A stretch of 64,000 nt of DNA, taken from Hyphomicrobium sp. GTDB taxonomy: Bacteria; Pseudomonadota; Alphaproteobacteria; Rhizobiales; Hyphomicrobiaceae. The DNA is taken from contig JAIEMV010000001.1 of NCBI GenBank assembly GCA_019751875.1, positions 1-64,000 of the forward strand. The letters run 5' to 3'. The notes beneath the pieces were generated by a model. The model saw only the letters and a list, made by a program, of their open reading frames with translations, made no database searches and was not told the origin of the DNA. Below are positions 1 through 8,528 of the stretch, piece after piece (positions within the stretch are counted from its first letter, which is position 1; each line of letters begins with the position of its first letter). Position numbers and translations under genes: made by a program.

Positions 1-94
1 CCTGCGCTGGCCGGCATCCGCGACCATGCTCAGGCGGCAACAGCGGCCCGATCACTTCCCATTCCTCGTCTGTAACGCCAATCCGCTCGCCCAA
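1..94 (-). CDS. IS5-family transposase, N-terminal fragment (runs off the window)
   Basis: The minus strand reads from a TTG at 94 with TGGAGG five bases upstream. The 31 visible codons give GERIGVTDEEWEVIGPLLPP followed by a basic, Gly/Arg-rich stretch. The T-D-E-E-W-x-x-I-x-P-L-L-P pattern is the characteristic start of the DUF4096 N-terminal domain of IS5-family transposases. The catalytic DDE domain lies outside the window, so intactness cannot be judged. This is the only transposase sequence I recognise in the 64 kb. The TTG start is chosen for its ribosome binding site and because transposase similarity begins directly after it. Confidence 0.75.
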   Translation of the reverse strand, partial: MGERIGVTDEEWEVIGPLLPPEHGRGCRPAQ

Positions 95-159
95 GGCTGC
101 CTCCAAAAGTCAGCCTTGAATCAAGGTCCGAGTCCCCAGTCAAGCTTTGTCCACGAAAC
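1..159 (-). mobile_element. Left end of an IS5-family insertion sequence, cut by the window edge
   Basis: The minus strand carries the first codons of an IS5/DUF4096-type transposase preceded by about 65 bases of probable element end. A CCTTGA-A-TCAAGG palindrome lies at 114-126. The element boundary is not visible with certainty. A CTAG at 160-163 would suit the YTAR target preference of some IS5 elements, so I placed the end at about 159; that boundary is inference. The insertion is about 20 bp downstream of the yqhA-like stop and breaks no gene that I can see. Confidence 0.6.
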
Positions 160-183
160 CTAGGTACTGCCGCTTGCTTTAAA

Positions 184-732
184 TTACTTTTCGCTGTGCT
201 TGCCGGAGATGCGGTCTGAGAGTGCGAGAAGGACACTCGAGACGACGAAGACAAGATGGATGACGACGAGCCAAAACAAAGATCTCTCCATCTCGGGAGT
301 GATCGTCTTCAGGGCCATGAATGATTTCAAGAGATGGACGGCGGAGATTGCGACAATCGACGACAGGAGCTTCAATTTAAGAGCGCTAAAATCGATGGTA
401 CCCATCCACTCGGGCCAGTCCTTATGACCGGCGTGATCGATCTTGGAGACGAAATTTTCATAGCCGGAAAAGATGACGATGATGAGGAGTGAGCCCATCA
501 GCGTCAAATCGACGAGGGCGAGGATACCGAGGATGACGTCAGATTCGGTGGCCGTAAAAGCATGAATTGCAAGATGGAAGAATTCGGCAATGAATTTGAT
601 CAGCACGACAACGATGGACAGGGCAAGCCCCAAGTAAAACGGCGCCAAGAGCCAGCGGCTGGCGAAAATGGCGTTTTCGAAGAGGCGCTCCATGGTCGCC
701 GGCGGTGCGGTTGGCGTTTCGTTTTCGGCCAT
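184..732 (-). CDS. YqhA/UPF0114 family integral membrane protein
   Basis: The product is a 182-residue inner-membrane protein with four hydrophobic segments at about residues 28-53, 65-90, 123-140 and 150-172. A short hydrophilic N-terminus is followed by ENAIFASRW. Length and layout match the YqhA (TIGR00645/UPF0114) family, whose function is unknown. The conserved acidic loop between segments two and three (SKIDHAGHKDWPEWMG) fits the family. ATG at 732 has GGGGGAC nearby as a ribosome binding site. The gene is separated from the upstream transpeptidase gene by 78 bp and could be co-transcribed with it. An IS element sits just past its stop. Confidence 0.85.
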   Translation of the reverse strand: MAENETPTAPPATMERLFENAIFASRWLLAPFYLGLALSIVVVLIKFIAEFFHLAIHAFTATESDVILGILALVDLTLMGSLLIIVIFSGYENFVSKIDHAGHKDWPEWMGTIDFSALKLKLLSSIVAISAVHLLKSFMALKTITPEMERSLFWLVVIHLVFVVSSVLLALSDRISGKHSEK

Positions 733-810
733 TTACGTCCCCCGTCAGAATAAACTCAGGGGTTCTATGGCACGCGGTCGAATTGGATCGCAAGAACTCC
801 GAAAGCCGCA

Positions 811-2031
811 TTACGGTGTTCGAGCCGTGGACCTGGCGGCTTTGCGTGCCCGTGCATCTGCCATGCGCGTCAGCCTACCTGTCCTCAGCGCGACGAACTT
901 CCGGCAACTTGGTCTCGCCAAATTGCACGGAGGTTTCTCTCCCCTGCGCGAGACTGCCGTGTCCTTCGGCGGTGACGGCGGATTGAGATTTGGCACCAGT
1001 TCGAACGTTTGCACCGTCCTGCTGTTTTCCGCGGATACCTGGACCAGCGGGTCCAAGGGTGCCGGTCGTGACGGGGGAGGAACCGATGCTGGCATTGACA
1101 GGTTCTGATCCGCTTTCGACGGGGCTTCGATTGGGACAAGCGACGCGGATGGATCCGAGGAGCGAAGGGCGGCGGCTGTCACGCCGCACACGGCTAAAGG
1201 GTTTTGGAGGCCCGCCTCCGGCGGGCTGGCATCTTGAATGTGGTAGCGACTCTCGCACACGCTGATGCGTGGCGGCTGACGGGTTCTCTCGAAACTGTCA
1301 TAGCCCTGCTTCAGGTTCGCCCAGAAGCCAAACCATTCGCTGTCGGCATTCTTGACGAGGTTCGCGTCCGTCATGCGGAACGGGAAAACGTGGGTTGGAA
1401 TGTGGCGCTGACCGCCGCGCAAAGCAGCGGCGGCCAGTCCGTAGATCTCCGCTATAACTGGATTTGTCATGGCGAAGCAGCCGACTGACGAACAGCCGCC
1501 GTGCACGAGAATATATGAACCGGAGCGCCCCATTGCCTGATCGAAGGCATTGGGAAAGCCGAGGTTGAGCGACCGCGGCCAGCGCCCGACATGATGCAAT
1601 TGGCGGGACGTGATGGTGTAGAAGCCTTCGGGCGTCTGCTTGTCGCCTTCACGCTGCTTGGGGCCGAGCGTGCCGGACCAATGACAGATGGGATACGTGG
1701 CGAAGAGTTCGTAGCGCCCGTCCTTCTCCATCCAGAGTTCAAGTTCGGACTCGGCCTTGAAGATGCGGATAAGAATTGGTGCACCGGAGGCGAAGCCTTT
1801 GGCGGCGAGGCGCTCGGCAGTCTTCGAAACGTCAGGCGTTCCGGGAAGTGGCAAGCGGCCGATTGCGGCGGCGCGCTGGCGATCCACACGGTCAGGCGCG
1901 GCGTCCTTCAACTCAATAGACAGTGCATACGCGCTAGTGGTAGCTGCGGCAGCAGCCAACACGGCACCAGCGGCGATGCACCGGCCGCACAATATGCCAG
2001 ACAAGCGATTGAATGTTCGAGCAAAAGGCAA
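811..2031 (-). CDS. YafK/DpaA-like L,D-transpeptidase domain protein, paralogue 1
   Basis: The product is a 406-residue exported protein. Residues 1-37 form a signal peptide with an Ala-rich core and a probable cleavage site near SAYA-LS. The catalytic YkuD-type domain spans about residues 60-230. It carries HGGCSSVGCFAMTN at 177-190, with His177 and the presumed nucleophile Cys185, plus the YPICHWSG and GDKQTPEGFY motifs typical of the YafK subgroup. Relatives (E. coli DpaA/YafK) act on peptidoglycan-lipoprotein or diaminopimelate links in the periplasm. The C-terminal ~120 residues are Pro/Ser-rich, low in complexity and unlike the two neighbouring paralogues. It is the third and last of three minus-strand copies, 142 bp downstream of copy 2. 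The precise substrate is unknown. Confidence 0.85.
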   Translation of the reverse strand: MPFARTFNRLSGILCGRCIAAGAVLAAAAATTSAYALSIELKDAAPDRVDRQRAAAIGRLPLPGTPDVSKTAERLAAKGFASGAPILIRIFKAESELELWMEKDGRYELFATYPICHWSGTLGPKQREGDKQTPEGFYTITSRQLHHVGRWPRSLNLGFPNAFDQAMGRSGSYILVHGGCSSVGCFAMTNPVIAEIYGLAAAALRGGQRHIPTHVFPFRMTDANLVKNADSEWFGFWANLKQGYDSFERTRQPPRISVCESRYHIQDASPPEAGLQNPLAVCGVTAAALRSSDPSASLVPIEAPSKADQNLSMPASVPPPSRPAPLDPLVQVSAENSRTVQTFELVPNLNPPSPPKDTAVSRRGEKPPCNLARPSCRKFVALRTGRLTRMADARARKAARSTARTP

Positions 2032-2173
2032 CGGACCACTCTACTTCGTTGAGCCTTGACCCAGGTTGCACCCTAGACGGTCACGGGTGCCTCTGGCAAC
2101 CGCCGGATGCCGCATCTCTTTTTCTGGCGAGGACTTTTCCACCCGAGAGATATTGCAACGCCTTCGGTGCGCT

Positions 2174-3049
2174 TCAGTTCAATGAAGCGGCGGACTTGCT
2201 TGCAGCGCACTGCGCTATGACCGGACCATTCAGATCACCAGTCTTGGCGCCCGAAGTGAAAGTGTAGCGCTTATCGCAGGCGCTGACTGAAGGTGGCAGA
2301 CGATCGTGCTCGAAATGATCGTATCCGGTTTTCAGGTCGGCCCAGAACTGCGACCAGCGCTCGCCACGATATCTGGCCAGGTTCTCGTCGGTCATGCGAA
2401 ATGGGTAGACCTGAACCTGGAATCGCTGCTGCCCACCGTCGAGCGCACGGGTGACGATGGCCCAGATCTCGTCGATAACGGGATTGGTCATGGCATAGCA
2501 GCCGATCGAGCCGCAGCCCCCGTGGACCATCAGGAACGACCCCGTACGGCCGTGCGAGCGATCATAGGCGTTCGGAAAACCGAGATTGAAGGAGCGATGC
2601 CAGCGGCTGTTCGGATTGAGCGCCGTCTTGTCGACCGTATAGAAGCCCTCAGGCGACTGGCGATCACCTGTGTGAAGCTTAGGTCCCAACCGGCCGGACC
2701 ATTTGCAGATGGGATACGTCGCAAAGAGTTCGTAGCGACCGTCCTTCAGCATCCACATTTCGAGTTCGAACTCGCGCTTGAATGCGCGCATCAGGATGGG
2801 TGTGCCGAGCGCCATGCCTTTTTCGCGCAGTCGCTCATCCAGCCGCGTCAGATCGGGCGTGCCGGGTATCGATTGACCAGTCGAGGAGAGCCAGACGCGG
2901 TAATGGCGCTGGAGCGATATCATGTAATCGTCGCGCACCGGTGTCGGCATGAGCGCAATAGCTGCCGCACCTACGAGAAACAGAGCGAGCATTATGAGAC
3001 CGGTGAGACCGGTCCTCCGGCGCTTTTGCGGCGTGTTCGCTTGAACCAT
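2174..3049 (-). CDS. YafK/DpaA-like L,D-transpeptidase domain protein, paralogue 2
   Basis: The product has 291 residues with a single N-terminal membrane segment at about 15-34, after a basic stretch (QKRRR). It is therefore probably anchored in the inner membrane facing the periplasm. The catalytic domain covers about residues 60-250. HGGCGSIGCYAMTN at 176-189 holds His176 and Cys184; YPICKWSG and GDRQSPEGFY lie upstream. It lacks the long Pro-rich tails of its neighbours, so it is the most compact member. It starts 56 bp after the stop of paralogue 3 on the same strand, consistent with one transcript for all three. Family role: cysteine peptidase or transpeptidase acting on peptidoglycan cross-links or lipoprotein attachment. 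Confidence 0.87.
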   Translation of the reverse strand: MVQANTPQKRRRTGLTGLIMLALFLVGAAAIALMPTPVRDDYMISLQRHYRVWLSSTGQSIPGTPDLTRLDERLREKGMALGTPILMRAFKREFELEMWMLKDGRYELFATYPICKWSGRLGPKLHTGDRQSPEGFYTVDKTALNPNSRWHRSFNLGFPNAYDRSHGRTGSFLMVHGGCGSIGCYAMTNPVIDEIWAIVTRALDGGQQRFQVQVYPFRMTDENLARYRGERWSQFWADLKTGYDHFEHDRLPPSVSACDKRYTFTSGAKTGDLNGPVIAQCAASKSAASLN

Positions 3050-3105
3050 CTTGCTTCTTCCACCCGGCTATCGCACTGCGATCTCGAGTTGTCAGATGGC
3101 GCACG

Positions 3106-4239
3106 TCAGGGCGCGTTCAACCCGAGCGATGTCGGAACCTCGAAAGGTTTCTTAGCAGTTTTCTTGCGCACGACGGGCACTGGCTCTGCGGCAAGATGAG
3201 ATGCGGCGGGAATTGCTTCTGGGGACGGGGTCGCGATGGAACCCGTCGCTGGCGCAGACACAGGCTTGGGCGTGGGCGCTTCGCCGTCGGACCATGCGAG
3301 CGCGGTGGCTTCGCGGGCCTTTGCACCCGGCACGAGCGAGCCCTTTTGATTAGCGATCTGCTGGTCCAGCTGGTTCGGAACGAAGGGGGTCAACTCCTGT
3401 TTCTGGAATCGGGGACAAACGCCTTGCGGGTCGATGCGGCCGGCGGCCGGCAGGGTGACGCCAACGACGTATTTGCGTTCACAGACTGCAATCGTCGGTG
3501 GCACGCGATAGGTTTCGAAGAAATCGTAGCCCGGCTTGATCATCGCCCAGAACGGATAGTTTTTGTGGCCTTTGAAGCGGGCAAGTTTTTCGTCCGTCAT
3601 GCGGAACGGGAATGCATGTACCTGAAAGGCGGTCTGGCCGTTGCGGAAGGCATCGCGAGCAAGCGCATAGATTTCTTCCGCCAGCGCGTCGGTCATCGCG
3701 TAGCAGCCCGCCGATTTGCACTTGCCATGGATCATCAGGTATTCGCCGGTTCGCTCGTGCGACCGGTCATACGCGTTGGGGAAACCGAGATTGAAGGCGA
3801 CGTGATAGTTCGAGTCCGGCTTCATCTGCTTTGGGCCGACAGCGTAGAATCCTTCGGGAGCCTGTTTGTCACCCTTCTTGAGTTTCGGGCCGATCTCGCC
3901 GGACCAATTGCAGATCGGATACGTCTTGAAGTGATAGAAGCGGCCGTCCTCGCGCGCCTTCCAGACTTCGAGTTCCGACTCTTCCTTGAAGATGCGAACG
4001 AAGATCGGCATGCCGGGCTGCATGCCTTTCTTGCCGATCAGTTCCAGTGTTTCCTTCGGCAACGGCTGCTCGGCTGGAATGAGTTCTGGCGCACTTCCGC
4101 AGCCCGCAAGCGCGATCGCTGCGGCTATCAGAACTGCTGCAAACCGACGTCTCGACCTCACGTCCCCATCCCGGTTGGCTGTGGCCATCCCAATGATCTT
4201 TCGACTGCGCGTCGGCAAACTCCTCGGACGAATCACCAT
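3106..4239 (-). CDS. YafK/DpaA-like L,D-transpeptidase lipoprotein, paralogue 3
   Basis: The product has 377 residues. A lipobox, LAGC at residues 44-47, marks it as a probable lipoprotein; starting at Met18 (4188) would give a more usual 30-residue signal, so the start is uncertain. The YkuD/YafK domain spans about 60-250 with HGKCKSAGCYAMTD at 171-184 (His171, Cys179). YPICNWSG and GDKQAPEGFY precede it. The last ~90 residues are rich in Pro, Ala and Lys. It is first of the three tandem copies and so probably lies nearest their promoter. The three proteins differ in export mode: soluble or secreted, membrane-anchored and lipoprotein. This suggests specialisation rather than simple redundancy. 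Confidence 0.87.
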   Translation of the reverse strand: MVIRPRSLPTRSRKIIGMATANRDGDVRSRRRFAAVLIAAAIALAGCGSAPELIPAEQPLPKETLELIGKKGMQPGMPIFVRIFKEESELEVWKAREDGRFYHFKTYPICNWSGEIGPKLKKGDKQAPEGFYAVGPKQMKPDSNYHVAFNLGFPNAYDRSHERTGEYLMIHGKCKSAGCYAMTDALAEEIYALARDAFRNGQTAFQVHAFPFRMTDEKLARFKGHKNYPFWAMIKPGYDFFETYRVPPTIAVCERKYVVGVTLPAAGRIDPQGVCPRFQKQELTPFVPNQLDQQIANQKGSLVPGAKAREATALAWSDGEAPTPKPVSAPATGSIATPSPEAIPAASHLAAEPVPVVRKKTAKKPFEVPTSLGLNAP

Positions 4240-4433
4240 TTGTTTGAGAAGGTTAATACTTCTCTAAGACGTTGGATCGCATTTGAGAATTGGACGTAGC
4301 GCCGCCGATCATTGAGAGGATAGGGCGCCGTGAATACGGCACGGATGAGGCGCGAGTTGTCAGCGTTAACAATGACTTGGAGAACAATCGGTACCCGCCG
4401 TCCCGCGTCGCGGCCATCGCGCTTGGGCGGGCC

Positions 4434-5423
4434 TTAAAGTGAGCGGCCAATTTCTAGGAACCGGTCCTGACGCTGGCGGCGAATTTCGGCGGGGCTCTTG
4501 CCATCGAATTCCGCGAGCGCCTTGGCGATGGCGTCGGCAACACGCTTCATCATCATCGGGCGATCACGGTGGGCACCGCCGACGGGTTCCTTAACGACCG
4601 TGTCGATCACGCCAAGAGCTTCGAGATCCTGGGCTGTGATCTTCATGCTTGTCGCGGCATCAATAGCCTTGGAACTGTCACGCCAGAGGATCGAGGCGGC
4701 CGCTTCCGGCGATGCGACCGTATAGATCGAATGCTCCAACATGAGAATGCGGTTGGCAGAGGCGATTGCGACGGCGCCGCCTGAACCACCCTCACCAATG
4801 ATGACAGCGATCAGCGGCACACCGATGGCCAGACATGTATCGGTCGACCGCGCAATGGCTTCGGCTTGGCCGCGCTGTTCGGCATCCACGCCAGGGTAGG
4901 CGCCGGCAGTATCGCACAGCGTGATGACCGGCATCTGGAAGCGATCGGCCATTTCCATCAAGCGGATGGCCTTGCGATAGCCTTCGGGCTTGGCCATGCC
5001 GAAGTTGTGGCGCAGGCGGCTTTCCGTGTCCGATCCTTTTTCGTGGCCAATGACCATGACGGAGCGGCCGCGGAACGTGCCGAGGCCGCCGACGATGGCC
5101 TCGTCTTCGCCAAAGTAGCGGTCACCTGCAAGCGGTGTGAAATCTTCGATCAAGCCGGCGACATAATCGAGACAATGCGGGCGCTCCGGATGGCGGGCGA
5201 CTTCCGTCTTCTGCCACGGCGTCAGCTTGGCATAGGTTTCAGCAAGAGCGGCGTGGGCCTTCTGCTCCAACTTCTTGATTTCGTCGGCAATGTTGACCGC
5301 GGTTTCGGAGCCCTCGAGCGCGCGCAATTCCTGTACCTTGCGCTCGAGCTCCGCGATGGGTGTTTCGAATTTCAAGTAGGTGCGGACGATTGTCGGGGCT
5401 GGACGATCGGTTATCGGTTCCAC
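4434..5423 (-). CDS. accA: Acetyl-CoA carboxylase carboxyltransferase subunit alpha
   Basis: The product has 329 residues, near the usual 315-320 for AccA. It transfers the carboxyl group from carboxybiotin to acetyl-CoA as an alpha2-beta2 complex with AccD, giving malonyl-CoA for fatty-acid synthesis. DTAGAYPG at 171-178 and GEGGSGGA at 210-217 are the hallmark carboxyltransferase loops; YLKFETPIAELE near the N-terminus is the standard AccA opening. The chosen start is GTG at 5423, which gives a slightly long N-terminus and overlaps the end of the upstream transporter gene by 13 bases. A start further in, near the conserved RTYLKFE, is possible. The overlap implies co-transcription and perhaps translational coupling. 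accD is not in the window. Confidence 0.96.
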   Translation of the reverse strand: MEPITDRPAPTIVRTYLKFETPIAELERKVQELRALEGSETAVNIADEIKKLEQKAHAALAETYAKLTPWQKTEVARHPERPHCLDYVAGLIEDFTPLAGDRYFGEDEAIVGGLGTFRGRSVMVIGHEKGSDTESRLRHNFGMAKPEGYRKAIRLMEMADRFQMPVITLCDTAGAYPGVDAEQRGQAEAIARSTDTCLAIGVPLIAVIIGEGGSGGAVAIASANRILMLEHSIYTVASPEAAASILWRDSSKAIDAATSMKITAQDLEALGVIDTVVKEPVGGAHRDRPMMMKRVADAIAKALAEFDGKSPAEIRRQRQDRFLEIGRSL

Positions 5424-6997
5424 TTTTCAAGCCTCGTCGCTTCGGGACAGTGGTGCGCGGCGCACAAAGGACCCGGGGATGAAATTTGGGCGGACGATGC
5501 GCGCGGCCTGACATCGCTGTCAAGGCTCGCTGCGGGCGCACCGGCTCGCTCGGCCAGCTTATCCAGCGCAAACGATTTCCCGTTTACCTTCAACGGGCTC
5601 GCGGTTCTTATCGGCAGCATCAGAAGCATGCCGGCCACAAGGAACAGAGCAATCGCGGACATGCCTAGCCGCTGACTGTCCGTTGCAAGCGTGACGGTCG
5701 CGACGAGAAAGGGGGCGAGAAACGCAGTCACTTTTCCCGAGAATGCGAAGAGGCCGAAGTACTGGGTAATCTGGTCTGGCGGAGCGAGACGTGCCAGGAG
5801 CGAGCGGCTTGCCGCCTGAACGGGCGCAGCGACGAGGCCGACGATCAGCGCAAAGGCCAGGAAGACCAGCTCGCCAATGGAGGAGAAGGGCGATGTGGCG
5901 GCGGCCTTTTGCGGGACTTCCAATATGTAGAGCACGTGCGTTTTGTCGACCGAAAGAATACCTAGCGCGCCAATGAGCAGTAGGATCAGCGAGACAAGGA
6001 TTACGGTCTTGGCACCCGCACGGTCATCGAGGAAACCTCCAATAACGGCGCCTATCATTCCTGTGGCCGTGAGGATGAGGCCGAACAGCCCGAGTTCCAA
6101 GGCGCTCCAGCCGAACACAGCGGTGCCATAGATGCCGCCGAAGGCGAAGATCGCGGAGAGGCCGTCCGCGTAGATCATGCGTGCGACCAGGAAGAAGAGC
6201 ATGTCGCGGTTCTGGGGCAGTTGCTTGACTGTTTGCCAAAGCTGAGATGCGGGGGACGGGCGCCTTTCGCCGGGTGGCAACGGTATTGGTTTCACGTCAG
6301 GAACGAATAGAAAAAAAGGAATCATGAAGACCGCGAACCACACCGCTGCAATGGGACCGACTAGGCGGTCTGCTTCGCGGGATGTGGTATCGAGTGTAAG
6401 GATTGGATCGAGGCCGAACAGCGTCTTGCCAGTAGCGGGATTGCTGACAATGAGGCCTGCAACGAGAGCGAGACTCAACAGCCCGCCGAGATACCCTACG
6501 CCCCAGCCGATGCCGGAGAGACGGCCCAGCGCAGAGGCAGGCACAAGGCTCGGCATCATGCTGTTGGTAAAGACCGATGAGAATTCAGCCGCAGCGGTGG
6601 CGACGACGAACGCGAGCACGACAAGCGCAATTGTATGTGTCGGCGCGCCGGGGACCGCGATCCAAAGTGTGGCAAGCCCGATAATGAGCACTGAGGCGAA
6701 GACCGCGATCCAGGGTTTGCGTCGTCCGCGACCATCGGCAAGAGCGCCAAGGAAGGGGCTCCCGATTGCAATCAAGATGCTAGCGGCGGCCGCACCGTAG
6801 CCCCAGATAGTTTGGCCGAGCGCGGGGTCGCCGACAACGTGACTGGCGAAGTAAGGCGCAAAGAGAAATGTGAGCACGAGCGTGTAGTAGGGCTGTGCGG
6901 CGAAGTCGTAGAGCGTCCAGGACACGAGAGCACGCAGAGGTGCCCGTTCCGTTGTCCTTGTCGTCGCCGGATCGAGCCTCGCGTGCACGGTCGTCAT
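5411..6997 (-). CDS. UMF1-type major facilitator superfamily transporter
   Basis: The product has 528 residues and about 12 membrane segments. WTLYDFAAQPYYTLVLTFLF near the start is the signature of the UMF1/Atg22-like MFS branch (W-x-x-Y-D-x-A-x-x-x-Y). GALADGRGRRKPW at the cytoplasmic loop between TM2 and TM3 is the classic MFS motif A. A large central loop separates the two six-helix halves. The final ~55 residues, after the last helix, are hydrophilic and may be poorly conserved; they contain the accA start. The substrate is unknown; relatives have been proposed to export amino acids or other small metabolites. ATG at 6997 has AAAAGGAAA seven bases upstream. Confidence 0.9.
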   Translation of the reverse strand: MTTVHARLDPATTRTTERAPLRALVSWTLYDFAAQPYYTLVLTFLFAPYFASHVVGDPALGQTIWGYGAAAASILIAIGSPFLGALADGRGRRKPWIAVFASVLIIGLATLWIAVPGAPTHTIALVVLAFVVATAAAEFSSVFTNSMMPSLVPASALGRLSGIGWGVGYLGGLLSLALVAGLIVSNPATGKTLFGLDPILTLDTTSREADRLVGPIAAVWFAVFMIPFFLFVPDVKPIPLPPGERRPSPASQLWQTVKQLPQNRDMLFFLVARMIYADGLSAIFAFGGIYGTAVFGWSALELGLFGLILTATGMIGAVIGGFLDDRAGAKTVILVSLILLLIGALGILSVDKTHVLYILEVPQKAAATSPFSSIGELVFLAFALIVGLVAAPVQAASRSLLARLAPPDQITQYFGLFAFSGKVTAFLAPFLVATVTLATDSQRLGMSAIALFLVAGMLLMLPIRTASPLKVNGKSFALDKLAERAGAPAASLDSDVRPRASSAQISSPGPLCAAHHCPEATRLEKWNR

Positions 6998-7024
6998 CTA
7001 AGTTTCCTTTTCGTGCGCGGGATG

Positions 7025-7642
7025 TCACTCGATGATGATCAGATGATTCGGCAGTTCGTTTGGGTCGCGCGTCCCGGGCGGAAAGTGCTTGGCGAGGAGG
7101 TCTCCTGATCGCTCGACCGCGTGCACGAAGCCGTCTCCCGCTTTTCCGTCGGCAATATTCGCTGTGAGATCATCCACGATTGCCTGCCAAGTGCCTTTTG
7201 GAACTTTGGCGTCGATGCCGGTATCGGCGATGATCTCGGCATAACGTTCGGCAACCGAGACGTAGATCAGTACCCCAGTACGACCAGCGGTGGTGTGGAG
7301 ATTCTGGACCAGGAACTGTTCGACCGCGCGGCGGTGAGCCCGCTCGCGTTTCACGCTCTGCGGCACGAGCGCGTAGCGGACACGCCGTGGCAGCGTGAGC
7401 AGAAGGATCAGCATGAAAGTTGCAAGTTGGACGAGATAAATCGTCTGAACGGGCAACCACGTGAGGTAGACGAGCGGCCAGGGCACAATGAGCGCAATCA
7501 GCCCGGCCCATAGGAAGGGAACGTGCAGGTAACTGGCGCTTTCGCCGCTCAAGACAGCGACGATTTCACCGGAGGTTTTGCGCTCAGCGGCGACGATCGC
7601 CTGGCCGATTCGCGCCTGATCCTGTTCCGAAATGAAGGCCAT
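7025..7642 (-). CDS. TPM-domain membrane protein (YgcG/Psb32-like domain)
   Basis: The product has 205 residues. Residues 1-35 contain SEQDQARIGQAIVAAERKTS and GEIVAVLSG, the opening of a TPM domain. Two membrane segments at about 42-62 and 67-84 interrupt it. The rest of the domain follows, with TGVLIYVSVAERYAEIIAD at about 117-135. This split arrangement is the usual one for the short TPM protein encoded beside YgcG and LemA. The function is not established; TPM proteins are linked to membrane-protein quality control or envelope stress. The gene starts 21 bp after the stop of the YgcG-like gene and is the last gene of the three-gene lemA cluster. Confidence 0.88.
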   Translation of the reverse strand: MAFISEQDQARIGQAIVAAERKTSGEIVAVLSGESASYLHVPFLWAGLIALIVPWPLVYLTWLPVQTIYLVQLATFMLILLLTLPRRVRYALVPQSVKRERAHRRAVEQFLVQNLHTTAGRTGVLIYVSVAERYAEIIADTGIDAKVPKGTWQAIVDDLTANIADGKAGDGFVHAVERSGDLLAKHFPPGTRDPNELPNHLIIIE

Positions 7643-7663
7643 GCGCTTCGTTCCCTTTGGTCC

Positions 7664-8458
7664 TTACCAGCCGCCCGAGGCGCCCCCACCACTGAAGGTG
7701 CCGCCACCGCCCGACCAACTGCCGCCACCGCCGCCGCTTCCGCTCCAGCCGCCTGATCCGCCGGGGAGGATGACAATGCCGCGACCGCGGCCGGAGCGGC
7801 GACGTCCACCGCGTCCAGCCGACTGCGGATATTGGGCGGCCTGCTTTTGCTGCTGATAAATCGAATAAACGACGATGGCGATCCAAATGGCGATGATGAG
7901 TACGGCGACCCAATCGACTTCAGGTGCCCGATGCATTCCCAACGCACGCCGCTTGACGGCTTCCGCGTCGCCTAGCAGCACATCCTTGATGTCGCGCACG
8001 CCGGCCCGGATACCGCCTGCGAAGTCGCCGCGGCGGAAGCCTGGCAAAATCGCGTTTTCGATGATGATGCGGCTCATGGCGTCGGTCATGACCGGCTCGA
8101 GCCGCTTGCCGACTTCGATGCGCACCTTGCGTTCATTCGGTGCAACGATGAGCAGAACGCCGTTATCCTTGCCCGCCTGTCCGATGCCCCAGTGGCGGCC
8201 GAGCTTGTAGCCGAAGTCTTCTATCGTGAAGCCTTGGAGTGTCGGCAAAGTCACGATCGCCAGCTGATCGGACGACGTTTCTTCGAGCGATGCCAATGTG
8301 GCGGCGAGTTCGGCTTCGACTTCGGGCGTGAGGAGGTTGGCGTTGTCGACAATGCGTCCGGTCAGCGCCGGGAAAACAGGTTCGGCGGTATTCGTTGGCG
8401 CAATGCCAGAGACGAGCACCGTCAGAACGAGTGCCAGCGCTGTCAGGATCGCGCGCAC
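7664..8458 (-). CDS. YgcG-type TPM-domain protein with Gly/Ser/Trp-rich tail
   Basis: The product has 264 residues. A signal peptide covers residues 1-24. The periplasmic TPM domain spans about 30-170 (RIVDNANLLTPE, LAIVTLPTLQG, NGVLLIVAPNERKVRIEVG). A membrane helix follows at about 185-203. The C-terminus is low-complexity and made almost only of Gly, Ser and Trp (residues ~230-264). This layout is standard for YgcG proteins. The exposed glycine-rich tail is often encoded by GC-rich repeats and is prone to length variation. It lies between lemA (70 bp upstream) and a second TPM gene. Role is inferred only from family: envelope maintenance together with LemA. Confidence 0.92.
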   Translation of the reverse strand: MRAILTALALVLTVLVSGIAPTNTAEPVFPALTGRIVDNANLLTPEVEAELAATLASLEETSSDQLAIVTLPTLQGFTIEDFGYKLGRHWGIGQAGKDNGVLLIVAPNERKVRIEVGKRLEPVMTDAMSRIIIENAILPGFRRGDFAGGIRAGVRDIKDVLLGDAEAVKRRALGMHRAPEVDWVAVLIIAIWIAIVVYSIYQQQKQAAQYPQSAGRGGRRRSGRGRGIVILPGGSGGWSGSGGGGGSWSGGGGTFSGGGASGGW

Positions 8459-8528
8459 CGATGTTTACTCCTTGGCGGAGACGGAAAGGCGCCACCTCTC
8501 CCCTCGGAGGTAGAGGTGGCCGTCCTGT

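Noticed and set aside
3196-4299. 367-residue plus-strand frame
   Set aside because: Antisense shadow of the third L,D-transpeptidase gene, which has clear catalytic motifs on the minus strand.
7632-7856. Pro-rich plus-strand frame
   Set aside because: It is the antisense of the Gly/Ser/Trp-rich tail of the YgcG-like protein.
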